From assembly GCF_001921865.1 (NCBI RefSeq), contig NZ_MSCT01000009.1, forward strand, positions 62,001-126,000: 64,000 nt of DNA. Reading direction: 5' to 3'. Shown in pieces: positions 45,105-54,359 of the stretch; positions within the stretch are counted from its first letter, which is position 1, and each line of letters begins with the position of its first letter. The DNA comes from Pseudomonas chlororaphis (GTDB lineage Bacteria > Pseudomonadota > Gammaproteobacteria > Pseudomonadales > Pseudomonadaceae). Below the pieces are notes generated by a model that did not search any database, was not told the DNA's origin, and saw nothing but the letters and a program-made list of their open reading frames with translations. A program made the translations under genes and the position numbers.

Positions 45105-46520
45105 ATGCAAGAAGTGGTAACCAAGGTGTTCTCAGGCCTGGACAAGATAAAAGTCTCGGTGGCGGTGTTTGTCCTGTGTGTGTTGGCGGGGGCTTTGATT
45201 GTCGTCAAGTTGAACGCAGCCGCGCGTGAGGCCGAGTCGGCCCACACCCTGCAAATAGCCGGCAGTTACGCCAGCTCGATCGAGAAAGTCATCCAGCACG
45301 CCTTGTCGTCGACCAATACCTTGGCGGTGATGGTCCATCAGGGGGAGGGCAGCGTGCCGCACTTCAATCGGCTGGTGCGCTACATGCTGCCTATGTACAA
45401 GGGCGCTTTCGCCTTGTCGCTGGCGCCGCAGGGCGTGATCCGGCAAATAGAGCCGGCCGCGCCCAATATCCTGGTCAAGAACCATGATCTTTTCGAGGGC
45501 AAGGACCGGGTCGACGTCATCAAGAACATTCGCGAGGGCGAGTTGCGCTTTCGCGGGCCGTTCACCTTGATCCAGGGGCCGCAGGGCGCGATCGGGACAT
45601 TGCCGGTGTTCCTGCAAGAGCCGGATGGCAAGAAGTACTTCTGGGGTTTTACCGTCGTGACCTTGAAGTTTCCGGATGCCTTCGCCGACTCCGATTTGCC
45701 GTCTTTGGAGCAACTGGGTTATGCCTACAGGTTTTCCGGGGTGAACCCGGAAACCGGGCAGGAAGAACTGATCCAGGCATCCGCCGCGCCCTTGGATGTG
45801 GAGGCTGTACGCATTCCGCTGACCCTGTACGAAGCGCAGTGGGAACTTCGGGTTTCGCGGATCGCCGACTGGCGCAATACCGGCCTGCTGCTGTTCGAGG
45901 CGTTGCTTGTCCTGCTGGGGGCAACGCTGGTGGCCTGGCTCGCGTACTCCCTGACGGCCCTGGATCAGCAGCGCAAAAAGCTGCAGGAAATCGCCATGTA
46001 CGACCCCTTGACCCACCTTCCCAACAGAAGGCTGCTGGGCATGAAGCTCGATGAGATTCTCGACAGAGCGCAAGGGCGCAACGCCAAGGTGGTGGTCTGT
46101 TATCTGGACCTGGACGGCTTCAAGTCGGTCAACGATAACCTGGGGCACGCGGCGGGCGATCAGTTGCTGAAAATAGTCGCCGATCGCCTGCAGTCCTGTT
46201 TGAGGGTGTGCGACCTCCTGGCGCGGGTGGGGGGCGATGAGTTTGTGGTCGTCTTGGATGACCTTGGGTCGATCGACGAAGTGGCGCCGATTCTCGACCG
46301 GATCATTCATGTGGTCGGCCAGCCCCTGACGATCTCGGGGGTGAGGGCCGACGTCTCCGCCAGTCTCGGCGCGGCGTTCTACCAGACCCATGGGGTGGAG
46401 GCGGACCAGCTGTTGCGTGCCGCGGACCAGGCCATGTACCTGGCCAAGAAACTGGGGAAAAACAGGTACGTGTTCGCGCAAAGCGAAGGACCGGGCAGGG
46501 TCGCCCAGATCGACCGATGA
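45105..46520 (+). CDS. CHASE-like sensor diguanylate cyclase (GGDEF)
   Basis: 471 residues: membrane helix 1 at about 15-38 (KVSVAVFVLCVLAGALIVVKL), a periplasmic domain of about 230 residues resembling a CHASE domain (FNRLVRYMLPMYKGAFALSLAPQGVI, RFRGPFTLIQG), a second helix near 283-307 (GLLLFEALLVLLGATLVAWLAYSL), then a GGDEF domain. The active site GGDEF (376-380) is intact and the inhibitory I-site RVCD (367-370) stands exactly five residues before it. It should make cyclic-di-GMP under product feedback in response to an extracellular signal. No EAL domain. ATG at 45105 used; GTG 45096 possible. It lies upstream of the norspermidine/spermidine genes on the same strand. Confidence 0.92.
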   Translation: MQEVVTKVFSGLDKIKVSVAVFVLCVLAGALIVVKLNAAAREAESAHTLQIAGSYASSIEKVIQHALSSTNTLAVMVHQGEGSVPHFNRLVRYMLPMYKGAFALSLAPQGVIRQIEPAAPNILVKNHDLFEGKDRVDVIKNIREGELRFRGPFTLIQGPQGAIGTLPVFLQEPDGKKYFWGFTVVTLKFPDAFADSDLPSLEQLGYAYRFSGVNPETGQEELIQASAAPLDVEAVRIPLTLYEAQWELRVSRIADWRNTGLLLFEALLVLLGATLVAWLAYSLTALDQQRKKLQEIAMYDPLTHLPNRRLLGMKLDEILDRAQGRNAKVVVCYLDLDGFKSVNDNLGHAAGDQLLKIVADRLQSCLRVCDLLARVGGDEFVVVLDDLGSIDEVAPILDRIIHVVGQPLTISGVRADVSASLGAAFYQTHGVEADQLLRAADQAMYLAKKLGKNRYVFAQSEGPGRVAQIDR

Positions 46521-46813
46521 CCGCCCGTCGTGGGGCTGCCTGCGCACCGGGCGCGCAGGGCGGTTCGAGCCCTTAGCGTATTTGTCATCAGGCCGTGGTT
46601 TTCTAGCCATCGACAGCGTGCACGGCGCACGCGACGCCAGGGATGATGCCCCCCGGGGTATCCGCCGGGGCCCGGAACGGACCCGCGGGCGGCGCGCGCC
46701 GCAGATGAGACTCAGCGTTGACTCGGCGAACTGACTGTCCGCCCTTTCGATATGCCGCCAGGGAAGGCACAATGCGCATCCTTTTTTTGGCTGGCCTGGC
46801 CGGAGGCCTCGAA

Positions 46814-47911
46814 ATGATCAAAACGCCGTATTACCTCATCGACAAACAGAAACTGCTCGGCAACCTGGAAAAGATCGCCTACGTGCGCGAACAGTCCGGG
46901 GCCAAGGCCCTGCTGGCGCTCAAGTGCTTCGCCACCTGGTCGGTGTTCGACCTGATGGAGCAGTACATGGACGGCACCACCTCGTCGTCGCTCTACGAGC
47001 TCAAGCTCGGCCGGCAGAAGTTCGCCGGCGAGACCCACGCCTACAGCGTGGCCTGGGCCGACGACGAAATCGACGAGATGCTCGAGAACTGCGACAAGAT
47101 CATCTTCAACTCCATCGGTCAGTTGCAGCGTTTTGCCGCCGCCTCCGAGGGCAAGGTCCGCGGCCTGCGGGTCAACCCCCAGGTGAGCAGCTCCGACTAC
47201 CTGCTGGCCGACCCGGCGCGTCCGTTCAGCCGCCTGGGCGAATGGGACCCGGTCAAGGTCGAAGCGGTGATCGAGCAGATCACAGGCTTCATGTTCCACA
47301 ACAACTGCGAGAACGGCGACTTCGGCCTGTTCGACCAGATGCTGGGCACCATCGAGGAACGCTTCGGCCACCTGCTGCACAAGGTCGAATGGGTCAGCCT
47401 CGGCGGCGGCATCCACTTCACCGGCGAAGGCTATGCCCTGGACGAGTTCTGCGCGCGCCTCAAGGCGTTCTCCGAGAAATACGGCGTGCAGGTCTACCTG
47501 GAGCCGGGCGAAGCGGCGATCACCCAGAGCGCCTCGCTGGAAGTCACCGTGCTCGACACTCTCTACAACGGCAAGCACCTGGCCGTGGTCGACAGCTCCA
47601 TCGAAGCGCACATGCTCGACCTGTTGATCTACCGCCTGAACGCCAAGCTGGCGCCCAGCTCGGGCGAACACACCTACATGGTGTGCGGCAAGTCCTGCCT
47701 GGCCGGAGACATCTTCGGCGAATACCCATTTGATCGTCCGCTGACCATCGGCGATCGGCTGTCGTTCGTTGACGCAGCGGGCTACACCATGGTCAAGAAA
47801 AACTGGTTCAACGGCCTGAAAATGCCGTCCATCGTAGTGAAACAACTCGACGGCAGCGTCGAGGTGGTTCGTGAGTTTGGTTTCGAAGACTACCTGTCCA
47901 GCCTCTCGTAA
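46814..47911 (+). CDS. nspC: Carboxynorspermidine / carboxyspermidine decarboxylase NspC
   Basis: 365 residues, fold III PLP decarboxylase. The PLP Lys37 is in ALLALKCFATWSVFDLM; GGGIHFTGEGYAL is the phosphate-binding glycine loop; the dimer-interface Cys is in MVCGKSCLAGDIFGEYPF, and YLEPGEAAI binds the cofactor. It decarboxylates carboxy(nor)spermidine to (nor)spermidine, the final step of the aspartate-semialdehyde-dependent triamine route. ATG 46814 has GGAGG upstream. The dehydrogenase for the preceding step follows 26 bases later. Confidence 0.95.
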   Translation: MIKTPYYLIDKQKLLGNLEKIAYVREQSGAKALLALKCFATWSVFDLMEQYMDGTTSSSLYELKLGRQKFAGETHAYSVAWADDEIDEMLENCDKIIFNSIGQLQRFAAASEGKVRGLRVNPQVSSSDYLLADPARPFSRLGEWDPVKVEAVIEQITGFMFHNNCENGDFGLFDQMLGTIEERFGHLLHKVEWVSLGGGIHFTGEGYALDEFCARLKAFSEKYGVQVYLEPGEAAITQSASLEVTVLDTLYNGKHLAVVDSSIEAHMLDLLIYRLNAKLAPSSGEHTYMVCGKSCLAGDIFGEYPFDRPLTIGDRLSFVDAAGYTMVKKNWFNGLKMPSIVVKQLDGSVEVVREFGFEDYLSSLS

Positions 47912-47937
47912 GCGGGCAGAAAGGAGAGATAAAGAAA

Positions 47938-49173
47938 TTGAAGAAGAACGTTCTTATCATTGGTGCAGGAGGTGTCGCCAAGGTGGTGGCCCACAAGTGC
48001 GCGCAGCACAACGACGAACTCGGTCGTATTGCTATCGCGTCGCGCAACATCTCCAAATGCCAGGCCATCATCGACAGCGTCAAGGCCAAGGGCAGCCTTA
48101 AACAGCCCGCACAAATCAAAGCGTTTGCGCTCAATGCGCTGGACATCGAAGCGACCAAGGCGCTGATCCGCGAGACCGAATCGCAGATCGTCATCAACGT
48201 CGGCTCGGCCTTCCTCAACATGTCGGTGCTACGTGCCTGCATCGATACCGGCGTGGCTTACCTGGACACCGCGATCCACGAAGAACCGGGCAAGGTCTGC
48301 GAGACGCCGCCCTGGTACGGCAACTACGAGTGGAAACACCTCGAGGAATGCCAGCAGAAGAACGTCACCGCCATCCTCGGCGTGGGCTTCGACCCGGGCG
48401 TGGTCAATACCTATGCGGCGCTGGCCAAGCAACAGTATTTCGACCGCATCGACTCGATCGACATCCTCGACGTCAATGCCGGTTCCCACGGCAAATATTT
48501 CGCCACCAATTTCGATCCGGAAATCAATTTCCGCGAATTCACCGGGCAGGTATGGAGCTGGCAGGACAGCCAGTGGACCAGCAACACCATGTTCGAAGTC
48601 AAGCGCACCGACGACCTGCCGGTCGTGGGCTCGCAGAACCTGTACCTGACCGGCCACGACGAAGTGCATTCGCTGTCGAAGAACCTCGACGTGCCCAACG
48701 TGCGCTTCTGGATGAGCTTCGGCGAGCACTACATCAATGTGTTCACCGTGCTGAAAAACCTCGGCCTGCTCTCCGAGCAACCGGTCAAGACCGCCGAAGG
48801 CCTGGAAGTGGTGCCGCTGAAACTGGTCAAGGCCGTGCTGCCCGATCCGTCCTCGCTGGCGCCGGGCTACACCGGCAAGACCTGCATCGGCGACCTGGTC
48901 AAGGGCACCAAGGACGGCCAGCCGCGCGAAGTGTTCATCTACAACGTGGCCTGCCACGAAGAAGCCTTCGCCGAAACCGACAGCCAGGGCATCTCCTACA
49001 CCGCTGGCGTGCCGCCCGTGGCTGCGGCCCTGCTGGTGGCCCGTGGCGAGTGGGACGTGCAACGCATGGTCAACGTAGAGGAACTGCCGGCCGAGCCGTT
49101 CCTCAAGGCGCTGGACGTGATGGGCCTGCCGACCCGGGTCAAGGACGAGCACGGCGATCGTCCCTGGAACTGA
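47938..49173 (+). CDS. Carboxynorspermidine / carboxyspermidine dehydrogenase (saccharopine dehydrogenase family)
   Basis: 411 residues, Rossmann NAD(P) domain with KNVLIIGAGGVAKVVAHKCA, then the saccharopine-dehydrogenase-like C-terminal domain (VGFDPGVVNTYAAL, DVNAGSHGKYFATNFDPEINFREFTG). It condenses aspartate semialdehyde with putrescine or diaminopropane and reduces the imine to carboxy(nor)spermidine, the substrate of NspC. No ATG exists near the conserved N-terminus; the TTG at 47938 with AAGGAGA ten bases before it is the real start. Pair with nspC forms an operon; a hairpin follows at 49203-49233. Confidence 0.94.
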   Translation: MKKNVLIIGAGGVAKVVAHKCAQHNDELGRIAIASRNISKCQAIIDSVKAKGSLKQPAQIKAFALNALDIEATKALIRETESQIVINVGSAFLNMSVLRACIDTGVAYLDTAIHEEPGKVCETPPWYGNYEWKHLEECQQKNVTAILGVGFDPGVVNTYAALAKQQYFDRIDSIDILDVNAGSHGKYFATNFDPEINFREFTGQVWSWQDSQWTSNTMFEVKRTDDLPVVGSQNLYLTGHDEVHSLSKNLDVPNVRFWMSFGEHYINVFTVLKNLGLLSEQPVKTAEGLEVVPLKLVKAVLPDPSSLAPGYTGKTCIGDLVKGTKDGQPREVFIYNVACHEEAFAETDSQGISYTAGVPPVAAALLVARGEWDVQRMVNVEELPAEPFLKALDVMGLPTRVKDEHGDRPWN

Positions 49174-49202
49174 GTGCGCTCGGGTTCTGGAAATAACGCT
49201 GT

Positions 49203-49233
49203 AAAAAAAGGTGCGCCCATTCGGGCGCACCTT
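49203..49233 (-). terminator. Rho-independent terminator for the luxR-type gene
   Basis: AAGGTGCGCCC and GGGCGCACCTT form an 11-bp perfect stem with ATTC loop. On the minus strand it is followed by TTTTTTT, 22 bases after the luxR-type stop. On the plus strand it comes 30 bases after the dehydrogenase stop but lacks a T run; it may still help. Confidence 0.9.
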
Positions 49234-49255
49234 CGTCGACTCTTCCCGCTTTTGT

Positions 49256-49975
49256 TCAACCCTCTATTTCGCCGTTACGAATCGCCATCCTGATGGCTTG
49301 GGCTGTCGTCGCCACTCCCAGGCGTCGTCGCGCCGAGCGCAAATGATTTTCCACCGTACGCTCCGACAAGCCGAGGGTTGCCGCAATATCCGCGTGCCGC
49401 CGTCCGGCCGCTGTCCACGCCAGCACTTCACGTTCTCGCCGCGAAAGGCTTCCCAACGCTTTGCCCGCTGGCGCCTCGAGCAACCGGCGCGCGGAGAAAA
49501 AAGCCGCCGCCGCGACAAGGCTCAAGCCCAGGCGCACTCGCGCCGATCCATCCACCGACTCGCCGCCCAGGCTCATGGCGCCTTCAAGCCCCAGCGGGCC
49601 GAACACCGGCACCTGCAACCCCTGAACCCCCGGGCCGCCGGGAGAACGAATCACCTGGTAGCGCTCCTTTCCCTGGCCTGGCTCTTTCTTCCAGAAGAAG
49701 GCTTCGCGGGCATTCAGGATATGGCGAGTCACCGGGCAACGCCGAACGTAGGTCTGGGCATCGACGCCTTGACCGTCGCCGAGCCAATCACCTTCGACCC
49801 AATAGATTCGCTCAACCACGTCCTCGTTTGCCGAAGACGCGGAAAACAGCACGAATCGGTCATAGCCGTAGGGCCCTGCGAACCCGCGGACAGCCGCCTG
49901 GATCGACTCGAGCTTGCGCGCTGACTCGATCTCGAGAGCGGCGCGCATGGCCGCCTCGGCAGCCCCGTCGTTCAC
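49256..49975 (-). CDS. LuxR-family transcriptional regulator (solo)
   Basis: 239 residues. The C-terminal LuxR helix-turn-helix is clear: [45 protein letters not shown]. The N-terminal 160 residues align in layout with autoinducer-binding domains ([28 protein letters not shown]), but the usual acyl-homoserine-lactone residues are poorly kept: the Asp before Pro in the Y-x4-D-P motif is Cys ([11 protein letters not shown]) and the Trp four residues before Tyr is missing. No luxI gene is present. It overlaps the hchA stop by four bases, so both genes are one transcript. Confidence 0.88.
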   Translation of the reverse strand: MNDGAAEAAMRAALEIESARKLESIQAAVRGFAGPYGYDRFVLFSASSANEDVVERIYWVEGDWLGDGQGVDAQTYVRRCPVTRHILNAREAFFWKKEPGQGKERYQVIRSPGGPGVQGLQVPVFGPLGLEGAMSLGGESVDGSARVRLGLSLVAAAAFFSARRLLEAPAGKALGSLSRREREVLAWTAAGRRHADIAATLGLSERTVENHLRSARRRLGVATTAQAIRMAIRNGEIEG

Positions 49976-50850
49976 CCTGCCGCGACCTCTTTGAGGAGTG
50001 CGTCAGCGGCCAGCTTGCCCAGGTTATTGCCCGCCAATGGGCTGTCGCCCGTCAGCAGCTTGCGGTCCCTGAGCGTTGCCCCGGAAATATCCTGATTGAC
50101 GATCTCGACCCCCAGCGCCTGCAACTGCTCGCCGAACTTCCAGGTCAGGTGCCCCGGCATGTAGCCGATGTCGGGCGTCTGCGCGTCGAGGGCGTCGGGA
50201 AACGCGCAGATCTTGTAGCCGGAGAAAATGTAGGAATGCTTCGACTCATCGATGCCCGCCGCCAACAGCGCCGCCGGACCGTGGCACAGGGAAATGACGA
50301 ACTTGTCCTGGTCGACCGCCCATTGCAGGACAGACTTCACCTCGGCGCTTTCCGGCAAGCCGATCAGGGCACCGTGGCCGCCCGGTATGAAGACACCGAT
50401 GTAGTCCGAGTCTTCGCCCAGGGCCTGTTCAATCACGTCAGCCAGCTTGAGCGGTTGCTTGAACTGCTCACGGTACTTGGCGTAGAAGCCCTTCACCTCG
50501 GTGTCTTGCGAGGGCATGGCCCAGAACTCGAACTTCACCGGGTTTCCGGACAGCGTCGCGACATCGAAAGTGAAACCGGCCTTGTCGAGGTGATACATGG
50601 GCAACAGGGTCTCGACCGGGTGGTTGCCGGTGGAAAACATCGTGCCGTTGTCGGTGAGCAGATAGCGCTCATCGGCGCCGATCAGCAGAATCTTCCAGCG
50701 GCCGCCTGTGTAGGGATTGGGGTAGTCGGCATCACTGAGATCGGATGTGGGAGCGGTGAATTGGCTGAGCGAATAGGGCGAGGGGAAAAAAGCATTGTCC
50801 TCTGCCTGGTCCGGGGTTGGGCGCTTGTCGTCACTCTGCGGGGTAGCCAT
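49972..50850 (-). CDS. hchA: HchA (Hsp31) glyoxalase III / protein deglycase
   Basis: 292 residues of the DJ-1/PfpI superfamily, HchA subgroup. The nucleophile elbow is [16 protein letters not shown] with Cys189-His190, and the conserved Glu is in [17 protein letters not shown]-terminal [16 protein letters not shown] and the cap region fit Hsp31. The enzyme turns methylglyoxal into lactate without glutathione, and has been described as a holding chaperone and deglycase. ATG 50850 follows GGAGAAAACC. Translationally coupled to the luxR-type regulator downstream. Confidence 0.94.
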   Translation of the reverse strand: MATPQSDDKRPTPDQAEDNAFFPSPYSLSQFTAPTSDLSDADYPNPYTGGRWKILLIGADERYLLTDNGTMFSTGNHPVETLLPMYHLDKAGFTFDVATLSGNPVKFEFWAMPSQDTEVKGFYAKYREQFKQPLKLADVIEQALGEDSDYIGVFIPGGHGALIGLPESAEVKSVLQWAVDQDKFVISLCHGPAALLAAGIDESKHSYIFSGYKICAFPDALDAQTPDIGYMPGHLTWKFGEQLQALGVEIVNQDISGATLRDRKLLTGDSPLAGNNLGKLAADALLKEVAAG

Positions 50851-51195
50851 GGTTTTCTCCTTCGAATGGGCCGGTGCGAGATCCATCCTAGTAGTGCGAC
50901 ATAGCTCCCGCAATGAGGGATTTCCCTCAACGGGATGGGCGAAAGCCAAACCCGGGCGGCCTGGATCGAGGCCCCTCCAGGCCAATCACAGCGCTGCATC
51001 GGATTGCGAAACGCACATAGGTATCTGGTCATGCCCCAGGCCCTGAACGACCCCCAACGGACACTGATGCCCGCTTTGGCTTTACCCGGATCCCTGGCGA
51101 AAATTCCGGAATACGCCAGGTTGCAGTCGCCACGTCGGGCCAAGCAATCTGTGGTATTTGTTACGCGAACTCCCCCCACCCCGAGGTGATCGCGT
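50851..51195. other. 345-base divergent promoter region
   Basis: Separates hchA (minus) and the GlxA/CdhR-type regulator (plus). No gene or strong repeat seen. It should carry both promoters. Confidence 0.4.
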
Positions 51196-52206
51196 ATGCC
51201 CGCCGAGCCTGTCGCTCCCTTCTCGATCCTCATCGTAGTGTTCCCTCACTACAACCTGGCCGCGACCTCGGCGTTTATCGATCCGTTTCGCGCGGCGAAT
51301 TACTTGAGCGGGCACACCCACTTCCATTGGGAAGTGGTGTCGATGGCCGGCGGTGCGGTGGTGGCCAGCAACGCGATGTCGGTCGACACCCAGGCGTTGG
51401 CGCAGGTGCAGCAGGTGCCCGACATGGTGCTGCTGTCGTCCAGCTGGAATCCCGAGACCCTGCACAGTCCGGCCCTTGGCGCCGCGTTGCGGGGGTGGGC
51501 GAGGGCGGGGGTGTTGCTGGGGGCGCTGGACACCGGGGTGTATCTGTTGGCCGAGGCCGGGCTGCTCAATGGCAAGCGCGCCACCGGCCACTACGAGCAT
51601 ATCGATTCGTTGAAGGAACTGTACCCGGAGGTGGAGATCTGTGAGGACATGCTGGTGATGGATGGCAAGCGCATCACCTGCTGCGGCGGCGCGGCCTCCA
51701 CCGATTGTTCGTTGCATATCATCCGCTCCCTGCACGGCGACACCCTGGCCAACGAGACAGCGCGCTACCTGTTCCACGAACGCCTGCGGCCGCTGGGCAC
51801 CCAGCAGAACCCGGAGGCGCCGCAGCCGCTGGGCAATACCGTACCGGACCTGGTGAAACAGGCGATTCGCATCATGGAGCAGAACCTGGAGGAGGCGGTG
51901 GCGATTCCCGCCATCTGCGAGCGCATCGGTATCTCCCAGCGGCAGCTGGACCGGCTGTTCCACCAGATCGTGCAGAAGAGCCCCGCGCTCTATTACCGTG
52001 ATATCCGCCTGGATCGCGCCCGTTGCCTGGTGACCCAGACCGACATGTCGCTGATGGAAATCGCCGTGGCCTCGGGCTTCCCCAATCAATCCCATTTCAG
52101 CCGTATCTATCGCGAGCGCTTCGGTCTCACGCCGCGCCGCGACCGGCTCGACGGGCGCATCCCGTTCGAGTTCCGGGCCTGGCCGATGCACCAGGTCACC
52201 TCCTGA
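51196..52206 (+). CDS. GlxA-family AraC-type regulator, CdhR-like
   Basis: 336 residues: an N-terminal DJ-1/PfpI-like domain (FSILIVVFPHYNLAATSAFIDPFRAANYL, GALDTGVYLLAEAGLLNGKRAT) without enzyme activity, then two AraC helix-turn-helix units (AIPAICERIGISQRQLDRLF and LMEIAVASGFPNQSHFSRIYRERFGLTPR). This arrangement belongs to GbdR, CdhR and ArgR of pseudomonads, which respond to betaine, carnitine or amino acids. Since carnitine-type enzymes follow, it is probably the activator of the downstream operon, 250 bases away on the same strand. The ligand is inferred, not shown. Confidence 0.9.
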   Translation: MPAEPVAPFSILIVVFPHYNLAATSAFIDPFRAANYLSGHTHFHWEVVSMAGGAVVASNAMSVDTQALAQVQQVPDMVLLSSSWNPETLHSPALGAALRGWARAGVLLGALDTGVYLLAEAGLLNGKRATGHYEHIDSLKELYPEVEICEDMLVMDGKRITCCGGAASTDCSLHIIRSLHGDTLANETARYLFHERLRPLGTQQNPEAPQPLGNTVPDLVKQAIRIMEQNLEEAVAIPAICERIGISQRQLDRLFHQIVQKSPALYYRDIRLDRARCLVTQTDMSLMEIAVASGFPNQSHFSRIYRERFGLTPRRDRLDGRIPFEFRAWPMHQVTS

Positions 52207-52456
52207 GGCCGCCGTTCCCGGCTTTGATTTTTCTGCCTGCCTGAACTGATTGGCCTGCGTGGCCCTGCCGCGCCGGGCGGCCGTGCGCGGTGCTCTGGCA
52301 GGTCGCGATTCGACCGCGCATACCTGAAAACGACACCGGCCAAAAAGCAACAAAACGCGTCGAATCCTGCATAACTTCCAGCGGCCAGGACGACCACTAT
52401 CGGCTCCGAGACAAGCACCCAAATCCAAGAAATCCTTGTACCGGAAGGCCGCTGAT

Positions 52457-53599
52457 ATGTCTGAAGTCATCTCCCAAGTACAGCTCGAGAACATCGCCCG
52501 GGGGTATCACCCGGACCCGCTGGTCTCGCAGTCCCTGCGTGCGGATGCGTACGTCGATCCGCAATGGTTTCGCCTGGACCAGCAGCAGATCATCGGCAAA
52601 TCCTGGCAGTGGGTCTGCCACGTGGAAAAGGTCCGCGAGCCGGGCACCTACACCACCGCGGAAATCGCCGGCAACCCGATTGCCGTGGTGCGCGACCACG
52701 ACGGCCAACTGCGGGCCTTCTACAACGTCTGCAAGCACCGGGCGCATCCGGTGCTGTCGGGCGAAGGCAAGGTCAACCGCATCATCTGCCCGTACCACTC
52801 CTGGTGCTATGGGCTGAACGGCCAGCTCAGCGGCGCGCCCCATGTCGGTGGCCTGAAGGATTTCGACAAGGGCGAGATCCACCTCAGCCCGGTGCAGGTG
52901 GAGGAGTTCTGTGGCTTTATCTTCGTCAACCTCGACCCCGGCGCGCGCCAGCTGCGGGAGCAGTCGGGCGCGCTGCAGGAGGAAATCCTGCACTGGGCGC
53001 CGGACATCGCCAACCTGACGTTCGGCCATCGGCTGACCTATGCGATCAAGTCGAACTGGAAGAACGTCGTCGACAACTTCCTCGAGTGTTACCACTGCCC
53101 GACGGCGCACAAGGACTTCTGCACCCTGGTGGACATGGACACCTACCGGGTACAGACCCACGGCATCTACTCCAGCCACATGGCCGAGGCCGGCAACGGC
53201 CAGAACAGCGCCTACGACACCTCCCAGGCCAAGGTGCGGACCCACGCGGTCTGGTGGCTGTGGCCCAACACCTGCCTGATGCGCTACCCGGGGCGCAGCT
53301 CGATGATCGTGCTGCACATCGTTCCCGTCGGGCCCGACCTGACCTACGAAACCTACGACTTCTACCTCGAGACGCCCGAGGCGAACGAGATGGAGCGCGA
53401 AGCCATCCGTTACCTCGACGAAGTGCTGCAGGTCGAGGACATCGCCCTGGTGGAGAACGTCCAGCGCGGCATGCGTACCCCGGCCTTCGAGCAGGGGCGG
53501 ATCGTCACCGACCCCAACGGCTCGGGCAAATCCGAGCATGCGTTGCATCATTTCCATGGCCTGGTGCTGGATGCCTACGGTCAGGGAGTCGAGTCGTGA
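52457..53599 (+). CDS. Rieske oxygenase, carnitine monooxygenase CntA/YeaW-like
   Basis: 380 residues. The Rieske 2Fe-2S motif is C92-K-H94 and C111-PY-H114 (NVCKHRAHPVL, IICPYHSWCY). The mononuclear iron site is NFLECYHCPTAH, His213 and His218, with Glu210 where aromatic-ring oxygenases have the bridging Asp; that Glu is a mark of CntA/YeaW and GbcA proteins. The C-terminal NGSGKSEHALHHFHGL also resembles YeaW closely. CntA cleaves carnitine to trimethylamine and malic semialdehyde; GbcA demethylates glycine betaine. ATG 52457 follows GGAAGG. A matching CntB-like reductase lies at 58515. Substrate is inferred from family and neighbours. Confidence 0.9.
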   Translation: MSEVISQVQLENIARGYHPDPLVSQSLRADAYVDPQWFRLDQQQIIGKSWQWVCHVEKVREPGTYTTAEIAGNPIAVVRDHDGQLRAFYNVCKHRAHPVLSGEGKVNRIICPYHSWCYGLNGQLSGAPHVGGLKDFDKGEIHLSPVQVEEFCGFIFVNLDPGARQLREQSGALQEEILHWAPDIANLTFGHRLTYAIKSNWKNVVDNFLECYHCPTAHKDFCTLVDMDTYRVQTHGIYSSHMAEAGNGQNSAYDTSQAKVRTHAVWWLWPNTCLMRYPGRSSMIVLHIVPVGPDLTYETYDFYLETPEANEMEREAIRYLDEVLQVEDIALVENVQRGMRTPAFEQGRIVTDPNGSGKSEHALHHFHGLVLDAYGQGVES

Positions 53600-54351
53600 G
53601 CGCTGCTCTGGCCGGCAAAGTGGCCCTGGTCACCGGCGGCCTGGGCGGCATCGGTCGCGCCATCTGCGCGCGCTTCCTGAAGGAGGGGGCGACAGTCTTC
53701 GCCGCCGACCTGAACGAATCGCAGCCGGTGCCGGGCGCCCGTTTCATCGCGCTCGATGTCAGCTCGGAAGAGGACGCGCGCCAGGCCATGGTCGCGGTCG
53801 AGGCGCAGGCGGGCCAGCTCGACGTACTGGTGAACGCCGCCGGCATCGAGATCGAGAAGACCATCGAGCACACCAGCCTGGCCGATTGGAACCGCTTGTT
53901 CGCGGTCAACGTCACCGGCACTTTCCTGGTCTCGAAATTCGCCCTGCCGCTGCTGCGCAAGAGCGGTTCGGCGAGCATCGTCAACTTCGGCTCCTACGAC
54001 GGCTTCATCGCCGACCCAGGCCTGGCAGCGTACTGCGCGAGCAAGGGCGCGGTGCATGCGCTGACCCGCGCCATGGCCTGTGACCACGGCCCGGAGGGCA
54101 TCCGCGTCAACGCGGTATGCCCCGGCTACGTGGACACCCCGATGTTGCGCGGCTTCTTTCGCGACCAGGGGGATATCCAGAGCCTGGAGCAGGCGGTGCG
54201 CAACGTGCACCCCATGCGCCGCTACGGCACCCCGGAAGACGTCGCCAACCTGGTGAACTGGCTGGCCGGCGACGAAGCCCGGTACGCCTCGGGCCAGCTG
54301 TGGGTCCTCGACGGCGGACTGACCGCCCAAGTCCAACAAATGCAATGGTGA
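53596..54351 (+). CDS. Short-chain dehydrogenase/reductase (SDR), first of two
   Basis: 251 residues, classical SDR: TGGLGGIGRAI (NAD loop), NAAGIEIEKT, FGSYDGF and the catalytic Y-x3-K in AYCASKGAVHALTRAMA, then VNAVCPGYVDTPML. The GTG at 53596 overlaps the oxygenase stop by four bases (GTGA). In a carnitine-type cluster it may oxidise a 3-hydroxy acid (for example D-carnitine, for which SDR dehydrogenases are known) or interconvert acetoacetate and 3-hydroxybutyrate. Which is right cannot be read here. Confidence 0.88.
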   Translation: MSAALAGKVALVTGGLGGIGRAICARFLKEGATVFAADLNESQPVPGARFIALDVSSEEDARQAMVAVEAQAGQLDVLVNAAGIEIEKTIEHTSLADWNRLFAVNVTGTFLVSKFALPLLRKSGSASIVNFGSYDGFIADPGLAAYCASKGAVHALTRAMACDHGPEGIRVNAVCPGYVDTPMLRGFFRDQGDIQSLEQAVRNVHPMRRYGTPEDVANLVNWLAGDEARYASGQLWVLDGGLTAQVQQMQW

Positions 54352-54359
54352 GAACAACC

